A stretch of 8,755 bases of DNA, taken from the NCBI GenBank assembly GCA_028702365.1, contig JAQVOZ010000048.1, forward strand, positions 1 through 8,755. The letters are read 5' to 3'. The stretch is from Candidatus Omnitrophota bacterium (GTDB lineage Bacteria; Omnitrophota; Gorgyraeia; Duberdicusellales; 4484-171). Of the stretch, positions 1 through 4,467 are shown in pieces (positions within the stretch are counted from its first letter, which is position 1; each line of letters opens with the position of its first letter). The notes below the pieces were generated by a model, which was not told the DNA's origin, searched no databases, and saw nothing but the letters and a program-made list of their open reading frames with translations. The position numbers were made by a program, and so were the translations under genes.

Positions 1-501
1 GATTATCTTTTAGCTTGCGTAGGCGGAGGCAGCAATTCTATGGGTTTGTTTTACCCGTTTTTTAAAGATGCAAAAGTAAAGTTCATCGGCGTTGAAGCGG
101 GTGGGTTAAATAAAAATTTAAACTCAGCTTCAATAAGTTTCGGAGATGTAGGCGTGTTACATGGAGCAAAAACCTATATTTTGCAGGATAGTTTCGGCCA
201 GGTACGAAGCACGCACTCAATTGCGGCAGGTCTTGATTATCCCGGGGTGGGGCCGGAACACTCTTTTTATAAAGATTCAAAACGGGCAAGTTATGTTGCC
301 GTAAAAGATAAAGAAGCTTTGGAAGGCTTTAGAATGTTAAGTGAGCTTGAAGGAATAATTCCTGCCCTTGAAAGCGCCCACGCAATTTATTATTTAAAGA
401 AATTAGCCAAGCGCGCTAAAGGCGCTTTGGTTATAGTTTGTTTATCCGGCAGAGGAGACAAAGATTTGGAAATCGTGCAAGAACACATAAAACAGGATTA
501 A
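1..501 (+). CDS. trpB: Tryptophan synthase beta chain, 3' part (5'-truncated by window edge)
   Basis: TrpB condenses indole, delivered through a tunnel from TrpA, with L-serine to give tryptophan, using pyridoxal phosphate (PLP) in the cytoplasmic alpha2-beta2 complex. The frame is open from base 1, so the ATG at 40 is internal. The fragment has 166 residues. It opens with the PLP-phosphate loop GGGSN (fragment residues 8-12). It continues with YPGVGPEH (about 80-87), the ALESAHA segment carrying the conserved glutamate near the cofactor, and a C-terminal LSGRGDKD block holding the conserved serine near the pyridine nitrogen. The family is about 390-400 residues, so roughly 230 N-terminal residues, including the Schiff-base lysine, lie outside the window. 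trpA follows after 41 nt in the usual trpBA order. Identification is secure from these family blocks. Confidence 0.97.
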   Translation, partial: DYLLACVGGGSNSMGLFYPFFKDAKVKFIGVEAGGLNKNLNSASISFGDVGVLHGAKTYILQDSFGQVRSTHSIAAGLDYPGVGPEHSFYKDSKRASYVAVKDKEALEGFRMLSELEGIIPALESAHAIYYLKKLAKRAKGALVIVCLSGRGDKDLEIVQEHIKQD

Positions 502-531
502 AATTTATAATTACTAATCCATAATTTTAAT
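497..531 (+). repeat. AT-rich inverted repeat between trpB and trpA
   Basis: ATTAAAATT (497-505) is the exact reverse complement of AATTTTAAT (523-531), overlapping the trpB stop codon. A second, mutually exclusive pairing exists: GGATTA (495-500) with TAATCC (515-520). Both stems are short or very AT-rich, so they may be chance. They could modestly affect trpB-to-trpA re-initiation. No function is claimed. Confidence 0.3.
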
Positions 532-542
532 TATTTCAAGGT

Positions 543-1328
543 ATGACTATAAAAGAAAAATTCGAGCTTCTTAAAAAACAAGGTAAAAAAGCCTTTGTCG
601 CTTATGTGCCGTATGGTTTTCCCACCATAAAATACACTAAAGCCATTCTCCTTACTCTGCAGGAAGCAGGAGTAGATATCATTGAACTGGGTATTCCTTT
701 TTCTGACCCGGTTGCTGACGGAGCGGTTATTCAGGAAGCAGCCTCCCTTGCATTGAAAAACGGCGCAAATACAAGAAATCTATTTGCGACTTTAAATAAA
801 ATAAAAAAAGATATCAAAGTTCCGCTTGCTTTAATGACTTATTACAACCCGGTTTTTAAATTCGGAGTAGAGGACTTTTTCAAAAGCATGGAAGCAGCTG
901 GCGTTTCCGGTATTCTTACGGTAGACCTTCCAATCGATGAAGCGTCCGAATATGTAAAAAAGGCTAAAAAATACAAAATAGAAACAGTTTTTTTTATAAC
1001 GCCGGTTACGCCGCTATCGCGGGCAAAAAAAATTATTAAAGTCTGCAAGGGGTTTATTTATTATATTTCCGTTACCGGAACCACCGGAGCGCGGGAAATT
1101 TCTTATGAAGCATTGTCCGGGCACATAAAACAGTTAAAAAAAGAAACAAATCTTCCGATATGCGTAGGTTTCGGAGTGCATACAAAAGAGCAATTTGCAA
1201 ACATCTGTAAGTTTGGCGATGGAGCAATTATAGGAAGCGCAATAGTTAAATTTATAAAAGAAAATCATTTAAAGCGCAATTTCCTGGGTGAGCTTAAAAA
1301 ATACGTAAAATCATTAAAACCAGATTAA
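543..1328 (+). CDS. trpA: Tryptophan synthase alpha chain
   Basis: TrpA cleaves indole-3-glycerol phosphate to glyceraldehyde 3-phosphate and indole, which passes to TrpB. The 261-residue length is normal for this TIM-barrel family. The catalytic glutamate is E48 in IELGIPFSDP and the catalytic aspartate is D59 in PVADG; these match E49 and D60 of the enteric enzymes. Further family blocks are LMTYYNPVF, GILTVDLP, the YYISVTGTTGAR phosphate-site segment, VGFGVHT and GAIIGSAIV. Residues 21-27 read YVPYGFP where many homologues have a TAGDP-type sequence, a modest divergence. The ATG has only a short AAGG two bases upstream, so ribosomes may arrive from trpB by coupling or re-initiation. The start fits the family N-terminus. 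Confidence 0.97.
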   Translation: MTIKEKFELLKKQGKKAFVAYVPYGFPTIKYTKAILLTLQEAGVDIIELGIPFSDPVADGAVIQEAASLALKNGANTRNLFATLNKIKKDIKVPLALMTYYNPVFKFGVEDFFKSMEAAGVSGILTVDLPIDEASEYVKKAKKYKIETVFFITPVTPLSRAKKIIKVCKGFIYYISVTGTTGAREISYEALSGHIKQLKKETNLPICVGFGVHTKEQFANICKFGDGAIIGSAIVKFIKENHLKRNFLGELKKYVKSLKPD

Positions 1329-1336
1329 AGGCAACC

Positions 1337-1354
1337 AGCAGAAAAATCTCTGCT
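1337..1354 (+). other. Small hairpin in the trpA-M16 peptidase gap
   Basis: AGCAGA (1337-1342) pairs with TCTGCT (1349-1354) around a 6-nt loop, AAAATC. No T-run follows; the next bases are TAAAGG, which supply the likely ribosome binding site of the downstream gene. It is therefore not an intrinsic terminator, and may be an mRNA processing or stabilising hairpin, or chance. Confidence 0.35.
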
Positions 1355-1374
1355 TAAAGGATGTTTAACCAACT

Positions 1375-2643
1375 ATGTATCAGCTGACAAATATAAACGG
1401 AGCAACTTTTATATTTTCTCCTTTTAAAAGCATTGAAACGGCATCTTTGGGGGTTTTTATAAAAATAGGCTCACGTTTTGAAAGTAAAAACAACCGCGGG
1501 ATTTCTCATTTTCTTGAGCATATGGTTTTTAAAGGAAGCAAAAACCATTCTTACCGGGAAATAAAAAGAGAAATAGAAGGCAGGGGTGGCGCGTTGAACG
1601 GTTTTACTTCCCAGGAAACTACAGCCTATTATGCGCATTTTTTAAGCAAAAATCTGCCTGTTAGTTTGGATATTCTTCTCGATATGGTGTTTTCTCCGTT
1701 GCTAAAGAACAACGATATAACCAAGGAAAGAAACGTAATACTGGAAGAAATAAAAATGTATAACGACCTTCCAACTTCGCGCGCGGGAAGTTTGCTTGAC
1801 AAGCTTATCTGGCCGGATAATTCTCTTGGCGAAGAAATTATAGGTTATGTCCCTACCGTAAGCAGAATAGGCAGGAAGGATTTATCTTCCTTCAGGGAGA
1901 GTTATTACAAGCCCTCGAATTTAGTAGTTTCTTTTAGCGGAGATTATCATTATGAAAAAGTATTGAATTTACTTAGAGAAAAGATTAATAAGATACCTCA
2001 AAAAGCCAGCCTTAAATACACCGCACCTTGTGCGCTTTCCGGTAGATACATTAAAATAGAAAATAAAAAGATTGAACAAACACATCTATGCATAGGTTTT
2101 AGAAGCGTTTCTTATTTAAGCCGCAAAAAATTTGTCGTAGAACTTATAAGCGTTATATTGGGCGCAAATATGAGCAGCCGGCTTTTTGAGGAAGTGAGAG
2201 AAAAAAGAGCCCTTTGCTATGAAATTTCAACGGATGCCAGAAAATACAAAGATAGCGGAGCATTCGTAATCCACGCAGGCCTGAATAAGGATAAAATTAA
2301 AGTAGCTATGGTAAGTATTTTTAAAGAACTTGATAAAATTAAAGAAATAAAAGTTAGCGATTGCGAATTAATGCGGGCAAAAGATTATATGCTGGGCCAA
2401 ATTGTAATGGGCTTGGAACGTCCTCAGGGGCGCATGTTTTATCTTGCGGAAACTTATCTTTCTCTGGGGAAAATTTATTCTCTGGAAGAGATAAAAGAAG
2501 AAATAAAAAAAGTAACGCCGGATGAAATACGGGATTTATCCAGGCAGATTTTTAATTTCAGTAATTTATGCATTTCCTGCGTAGGGGACATAGATAATAA
2601 AACCGAAAAGGTAATTGAAGAAGCTATAAAGCTTTTTAAATGA
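1375..2643 (+). CDS. M16-family zinc metallopeptidase (processing-peptidase-like)
   Basis: This 422-residue protein has the inverted zinc motif HxxEH of M16 peptidases: H45, E48 and H49 in HFLEHMVFKG. The third zinc ligand is probably E125, 76 residues after H49, in the ILEEIKMY segment. The second, non-catalytic half carries the conserved SSRLFEEVREKRALCYEI block (267-284), whose Arg/Tyr pair normally holds the substrate in the clam-shell. Length matches the single-chain, two-domain bacterial type that dimerises, so it looks catalytically intact. No signal peptide is seen and a cytoplasmic location is inferred. The substrate cannot be read from sequence. The ATG at 1375 has AAAGG about 14 nt upstream; an ATG at 1361 is out of frame. 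It is probably co-transcribed with trpA and rsfS. Confidence 0.93.
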   Translation: MYQLTNINGATFIFSPFKSIETASLGVFIKIGSRFESKNNRGISHFLEHMVFKGSKNHSYREIKREIEGRGGALNGFTSQETTAYYAHFLSKNLPVSLDILLDMVFSPLLKNNDITKERNVILEEIKMYNDLPTSRAGSLLDKLIWPDNSLGEEIIGYVPTVSRIGRKDLSSFRESYYKPSNLVVSFSGDYHYEKVLNLLREKINKIPQKASLKYTAPCALSGRYIKIENKKIEQTHLCIGFRSVSYLSRKKFVVELISVILGANMSSRLFEEVREKRALCYEISTDARKYKDSGAFVIHAGLNKDKIKVAMVSIFKELDKIKEIKVSDCELMRAKDYMLGQIVMGLERPQGRMFYLAETYLSLGKIYSLEEIKEEIKKVTPDEIRDLSRQIFNFSNLCISCVGDIDNKTEKVIEEAIKLFK

Positions 2644-2646
2644 TTA

Positions 2647-2666
2647 ATCCTGCCAGACGGCAGGAT
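2647..2666 (+). other. Strong GC hairpin between the M16 gene and rsfS
   Basis: An 8-bp perfect stem, 2647-2654 with 2659-2666 (core CCTGCC/GGCAGG), closes a 4-nt AGAC loop three bases after the M16 stop codon. The following bases, GTTTGCTCTATTATAG, are not a U-tract, so this is probably not a terminator. It could protect the upstream message or tune rsfS expression. The 3' arm contains the A and T of an ATG (2665) that opens a 5-codon frame ending in the TAG at 2680. Confidence 0.55.
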
Positions 2667-2680
2667 GTTTGCTCTATTAT

Positions 2681-2686
2681 AGGAGG
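2681..2686 (+). promoter_or_regulatory. Consensus Shine-Dalgarno AGGAGG that fixes the ATT start of rsfS
   Basis: A perfect AGGAGG is followed by a 5-nt spacer (TAGCT) and then ATT at 2692. This is the strongest ribosome binding site in the window. No ATG, GTG, TTG or CTG occurs in the rsfS frame between the in-frame TAG at 2680 and codon 71, so the site points to ATT as the initiator. TCCT at 2694-2697 could pair weakly with AGGA of the site. Confidence 0.8.
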
Positions 2687-2691
2687 TAGCT

Positions 2692-3084
2692 ATTCCTAAA
2701 AAAATTTCACAAAGCAGGATAAAGGCATTAAAGGTTGCCCAATTTGCACTTGATAAAAAAGCAAAGCATACCATTATACTTGATGTAAGTAAGATTTCCG
2801 GGCTTTGCGATTATTTTGTTATTTGCAGCGCAGAAACCGGAACTCAGGCGGTTGCTATTTTAGATTGGGTAGCCGATAAAGCCAAAGAGAACAATTTTAA
2901 GATGCATCATTTCGAAAAAGATGAGCTGTCAGAATGGGTTCTCGGTGACTTCTCTGATGTGATACTTCACGTATTTGTTAATGAGGCAAGAAAATTTTAT
3001 AACCTTGAGCATCTTTGGGCTGATGCTAAAAAGATAAGAATTACCCGGAAGAAAGAATCCGGGAGCTCCGGTAAAAATATATAA
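2692..3084 (+). CDS. rsfS: Ribosomal silencing factor RsfS (Iojap/YbeB family), ATT start codon
   Basis: RsfS binds uL14 on the 50S subunit and blocks 30S joining under nutrient limitation. From the ATT at 2692 the protein is 130 residues, normal for the family. It begins M-PKKISQSRIK (ATT read as Met). Conserved segments are ALDKKA (19-24), the LDVSKISGLCDYFVICSAET core (30-49), EWVLGDFSDVILHVF (81-95), then EARKFYNLEHLWADAK. Starting at the only in-frame ATG (2902, codon 71) would remove the LDVS...DYFVI strand-helix core, leaving 60 residues and no fold. The frame is intact, so this is not a pseudogene; a simple gene caller could miss or truncate it. hypA-like follows after 10 nt. Family certain, start codon highly likely. 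Confidence 0.9.
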   Translation: MPKKISQSRIKALKVAQFALDKKAKHTIILDVSKISGLCDYFVICSAETGTQAVAILDWVADKAKENNFKMHHFEKDELSEWVLGDFSDVILHVFVNEARKFYNLEHLWADAKKIRITRKKESGSSGKNI

Positions 3085-3094
3085 AGGAGATGCT

Positions 3095-3352
3095 ATGCAC
3101 GAGTATCACTTAGCCGAATCGGTGCTTAAAAGCATTTTAGAAAAAACGAAACATATGTCCGATATAAAAAGCATAACGCTTATTCGTTTAAAAATAGGAA
3201 ATCTAAAAATGGTAAGCAAAGAAACTTTCAGCGAAACCTTTAAGCAGGTATCAAAGGGTACTATGTGCGAAGGAGCCAAGCTGGATATAGAAGAGGTAAT
3301 GGGAGATACCCTTATCGTAGAAGACATCGAAGGAGAATTCTTGGATAAATAA
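3095..3352 (+). CDS. hypA: HypA-like nickel metallochaperone lacking the zinc-ribbon domain
   Basis: HypA delivers nickel to [NiFe]-hydrogenase (and in some species urease) with HypB. This 85-residue protein starts MHEYHLAES, keeping His2 and Glu3 of the N-terminal nickel site. It follows the family through RLKIGNLKMVSKETF and KGTMCEGAKLDIEEV (54-68). Typical HypA (about 110-120 aa) then has a zinc ribbon of two CxxC pairs before a last strand. Here EEV is followed by MGDTLIVEDIEGEF, which resembles that last strand, so the zinc loop of about 30 residues is absent. The only cysteine is C58. The start has a strong AAAGGAGA 5 nt upstream. No hydrogenase or hypB lies in the window. It may be a reduced nickel chaperone or a repurposed HypA fold; the symbol marks family only. 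Confidence 0.8.
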   Translation: MHEYHLAESVLKSILEKTKHMSDIKSITLIRLKIGNLKMVSKETFSETFKQVSKGTMCEGAKLDIEEVMGDTLIVEDIEGEFLDK

Positions 3353-3354
3353 AA

Positions 3355-3933
3355 ATGTTTACCGGAATAATCAAAGAGATAGGCGAAGTAGAAAAGATAG
3401 CAAAAAGCAGCGCTTTAACCAAAATCGGCGTAAAGGTAAAAGCTGTTTTCGAAGAAACAAAAGTCTCGGATAGTATTTCCGTAGACGGCGTTTGCCTGAC
3501 GGTTACTAATAAAACAAACGGCGTTCTATATTTTGATGCAGTTAAATCTACAATTGAAAAAACAAACATTAAAAGGCTTAAATTAAGAGATTTTGTAAAC
3601 CTTGAGCCGGCTCTTAAAATGGGGGAAAAATTAGGTGGGCATTTTGTCCTGGGGCATATCGATATAGAGGCCAAAATAAAAAGAATAATTAAAAAAAATA
3701 ATTATTGGTACTTAGAGGTAAACTTGCCGGTAGATTTTCGAAAGTACGTAATCGATAACGGTTCAGTTTCTTTAAACGGGATATCCCTTACAATAAAGAA
3801 AGTAACACCGCGTTTTTTTACCGTTGACATAATCCCTTTTACCTACGAAAATACAAATTTGAAATATAAAAGAGTGGGCGATTGGGTAAATATTGAGTTT
3901 GATTATCTTTTAAAAAGTAGGGCGAAGGTTTAA
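3355..3933 (+). CDS. ribE: Riboflavin synthase alpha chain
   Basis: Riboflavin synthase dismutates two 6,7-dimethyl-8-ribityllumazine molecules into riboflavin and a pyrimidinedione. The 192 residues form the expected tandem pair of lumazine-binding barrels. Domain 1 (about 1-95) opens with MFTGIIKEIGEV and contains SISVDGVCLTVT (40-51) with the catalytic-region Cys47. Domain 2 (about 96-190) opens with GGHFVLGHID (H96, H101) and has VSLNGISLTI (138-147) and a C-terminal NIEFDYLLK. Nothing appears missing. The ATG lies 2 nt after the hypA-like stop with no good Shine-Dalgarno at normal distance (AAGGAG at 3330-3335 is about 19 nt away), so translational coupling to the preceding gene is likely. 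No other riboflavin genes are in the window. Confidence 0.97.
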   Translation: MFTGIIKEIGEVEKIAKSSALTKIGVKVKAVFEETKVSDSISVDGVCLTVTNKTNGVLYFDAVKSTIEKTNIKRLKLRDFVNLEPALKMGEKLGGHFVLGHIDIEAKIKRIIKKNNYWYLEVNLPVDFRKYVIDNGSVSLNGISLTIKKVTPRFFTVDIIPFTYENTNLKYKRVGDWVNIEFDYLLKSRAKV

Positions 3934-3943
3934 GTTTAACCTT
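3925..3943 (+). terminator. Weak candidate terminator overlapping the ribE stop codon
   Basis: AAGGTT (3925-3930) pairs with AACCTT (3938-3943) around a 7-nt loop that includes the ribE TAA. The next bases, TATTCTATTC, are T-rich but broken. The stem is short (6 bp, two G-C pairs), so it is at best a weak intrinsic terminator closing the trp-to-ribE block. Confidence 0.3.
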
Positions 3944-3955
3944 TATTCTATTCTA

Positions 3956-3983
3956 GGCATCCCGGATATTTATCCTCGATGCC
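3956..3983 (+). other. Two-step hairpin downstream of ribE
   Basis: GGCATC (3956-3961) pairs with GATGCC (3978-3983). Across a 2x2 internal loop, GGAT (3964-3967) pairs with ATCC (3972-3975) around ATTT. No T-run follows directly. Its last two bases also start the next inverted repeat (3982-4028), so the two structures compete slightly. Confidence 0.4.
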
Positions 3984-4028
3984 GATGAAAAACAAGGAAT
4001 AACCTTGTATAGTTTTCTTTTTCATCGG
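3982..4028 (+). repeat. Nested inverted repeat abutting the tRNA-Pro gene
   Basis: An 11-bp perfect outer repeat pairs CCGATGAAAAA (3982-3992) with TTTTTCATCGG (4018-4028). Inside it CAAGG (3993-3997) pairs with CCTTG (4003-4007) around AATAA; the two 5' arms are contiguous, while 10 nt (4008-4017) separate the 3' arms. The outer 3' arm includes the first three bases of the mature tRNA, so read-through RNA folded this way would mask the tRNA 5' end. As DNA, it frames the candidate -10 element. Confidence 0.55.
4008..4013 (+). promoter_or_regulatory. Candidate -10 element for tRNA-Pro
   Basis: TATAGT matches TATAAT at 5 of 6 positions and would place transcription start near 4020, a few bases before the mature tRNA at 4026. 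No convincing -35 hexamer is present at the usual distance (around 3985-3990 the sequence is ATGAAA), so support is limited. Read-through from ribE is the alternative source of the tRNA. Confidence 0.3.
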
Positions 4029-4100
4029 GAGGTAGCGCAGTCCGGCTAGCGCGTTTGGTTCGGGACCAAAAGGCCGAGGGTTCAAATCCCTCTCTCCCGA
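4026..4100 (+). tRNA. tRNA-Pro, anticodon CGG (reads CCG)
   Basis: A complete 75-nt cloverleaf can be drawn. The acceptor is CGGGAGG with TCTCCCG (one G-U pair). The D arm is GCGC/GCGC, the anticodon stem TTTGG/CCAAA with loop TTCGGGA (anticodon CGG at loop positions 3-5), the variable loop AGGCC, and the T arm GAGGG-TTCAAAT-CCCTC, with discriminator A. The 5' C1-G72 pair and the anticodon loop match bacterial proline tRNAs. CCA is not encoded; the discriminator is followed directly by TCTTTTTT, so CCA must be added enzymatically. The T-run may aid termination. Confidence 0.97.
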
Positions 4101-4109
4101 TCTTTTTTG
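4084..4109 (+). repeat. Direct repeat copy 1: tRNA 3' end plus T-run
   Basis: These 26 nt cover the T-loop end, the T-stem and acceptor 3' strands, the discriminator and the following T-run. They match 4207-4232 at 23 of 26 positions, with the last 12 (CGATCTTTTTTG) identical. The boundary at a tRNA 3' end is typical of integrase attachment sites and of partial tRNA duplications. Confidence 0.65.
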
Positions 4110-4166
4110 AGTTCAAAATATCTTACGTTCCATAAAGTGCATATTGGCGGTTGTGGCAGGTTTTGG

Positions 4167-4204
4167 AACAAATATGAAGAAGCTCGCCTGCGGCGAGATT
4201 TGTT
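4167..4204 (+). other. Extended hairpin downstream of tRNA-Pro
   Basis: CTCGCC (4183-4188) and GGCGAG (4192-4197) form a perfect 6-bp stem over a TGC loop. Directly outside it AACAAAT (4167-4173) pairs with ATTTGTT (4198-4204), leaving a 9-nt bulge (4174-4182) on the 5' side only: 13 bp in all. A rival small hairpin GATTTG-TTA-CAAATC (4197-4211) overlaps it. The T-run at 4226-4231 is too far away for a classic terminator. Confidence 0.5.
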
Positions 4205-4206
4205 AC

Positions 4207-4232
4207 AAATCCATCTTTCTCGATCTTTTTTG
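4207..4232 (+). repeat. Direct repeat copy 2: degenerate tRNA-Pro 3' end
   Basis: This is the second copy of the 26-nt repeat, 123 nt downstream. Its three differences from copy 1 fall in the stem region, and the 12-nt 3' part is exact. The sequence before it does not fold as a tRNA, so this is a relic of the 3' end only. The gap is too small for a mobile element, and no integrase gene is present. Confidence 0.6.
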
Positions 4233-4235
4233 TTT

Positions 4236-4270
4236 TTATCTGTCGTCTACCATCTGAAATCTGCTATCTG
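4236..4270. repeat. Five 7-nt tandem repeat units (consensus NNATCTG)
   Basis: The units are TTATCTG, TCGTCTA, CCATCTG, AAATCTG and CTATCTG, in exact 7-nt register. On the - strand they read CAGATNN, with one diverged unit. Unlike simple slippage products, the first two bases of each unit vary freely. The arrangement resembles short heptameric repeats described between genes in some bacteria, for example cyanobacteria. Confidence 0.6.
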
Positions 4271-4287
4271 TTTTTCCCACTTTTTCA

Positions 4288-4315
4288 TTGCAAATCAACG
4301 ATAATCCGATAAAAT
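4288..4315 (+). promoter_or_regulatory. Candidate sigma70-type promoter of the glucokinase operon
   Basis: TTGCAA (4288-4293; 4 of 6 against TTGACA) and TAAAAT (4310-4315; 5 of 6 against TATAAT) are separated by 16 nt. Transcription would start near 4321-4323, giving a 5' leader of about 100 nt to the ATG at 4422 or about 142 nt to the ATG at 4464. The element lies just upstream of the series of hairpins, as expected if those form in the leader RNA. Confidence 0.5.
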
Positions 4316-4330
4316 ATTGTGATGAAAGTT

Positions 4331-4467
4331 TTTTGGGAGTGTATCGGATTTATCCGATACACATGCAGGGGGTTTGGGTGATTGCAGGCAATCTCCCAAG
4401 GGGTGACAGCGGAAAAATACGATGAAAAAAAGTATTTTGGAGCGCCATAGGGGCGAAGCCCATATGG
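4331..4467 (+). promoter_or_regulatory. Highly structured 5' leader of the glucokinase operon; candidate cis-regulatory RNA
   Basis: Four hairpins follow one another. (1) 4339-4348/4353-4362, GTGTATCGGA with its exact complement, loop TTTA. (2) TTGGG-T-GATTG (4374-4384) with CAATC-T-CCCAA (4389-4399), 10 bp with one T-T mismatch, loop CAGG. (3) AAAATAC (4414-4420) with GTATTTT (4432-4438), whose loop holds the ATG at 4422. (4) CCATA-G-GGGC (4445-4454) with GCCC-A-TATGG (4458-4467), loop GAA, which buries the ATG at 4464. TTGGGA at 4333-4338 can also capture TCCCAA at 4394-4399, opening part of hairpin 2 and creating a three-way junction with hairpin 1. Two exclusive folds plus a buried start codon suggest a switch. 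I do not recognise it as a known riboswitch class; ligand and function are unknown. Confidence 0.5.

Larger units (their letters stand above)
4101..4421 (+). other. Intergenic region between tRNA-Pro and the glucokinase gene
   Basis: This 321-nt stretch has no credible protein gene. A 65-codon + strand frame at 4107-4304 crosses the hairpin, the repeat copy and the heptamers, and its product resembles nothing I recognise. A 89-codon - strand frame at 4285-4554 overlaps the glucokinase start. What the region does hold, in order: the second tRNA-end copy, an extended hairpin, the heptamer array, a promoter and the first part of a structured leader. Confidence 0.7.

Noticed and set aside
2647..2666. 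Intrinsic terminator ending the trp-M16 transcript
   Set aside because: The stem is good but no U-tract follows, and a perfect ribosome binding site for rsfS lies 15 nt further on, consistent with continued transcription.
2475..2774. A 99-codon - strand open frame across the M16/rsfS junction
   Set aside because: It is antisense to two well-supported genes and shows no domain; the rsfS 5' half accounts for the coding signal there.
2902..3084. A 60-residue protein starting at the ATG at 2902
   Set aside because: It is only the C-terminal half of RsfS; the upstream codons in the same frame encode the conserved LDVS...DYFVI core, so the gene begins at the ATT at 2692.
4026..4232. CRISPR-like direct repeat pair around a 97-nt spacer
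   Set aside because: Only two copies exist, one being the tRNA end itself, and there is no array or cas gene.
4107..4304. A 65-codon + strand open frame after the tRNA
   Set aside because: It crosses the hairpin, the tRNA-end repeat and the heptamer array, its product resembles no family I know, and it starts inside the T-run after the tRNA.
4335..4403. RNA G-quadruplex from the G-tracts at 4335, 4368, 4376 and 4400
   Set aside because: The loops between tracts are long and uneven, and three of the four tracts are better used in Watson-Crick stems or a possible Shine-Dalgarno.
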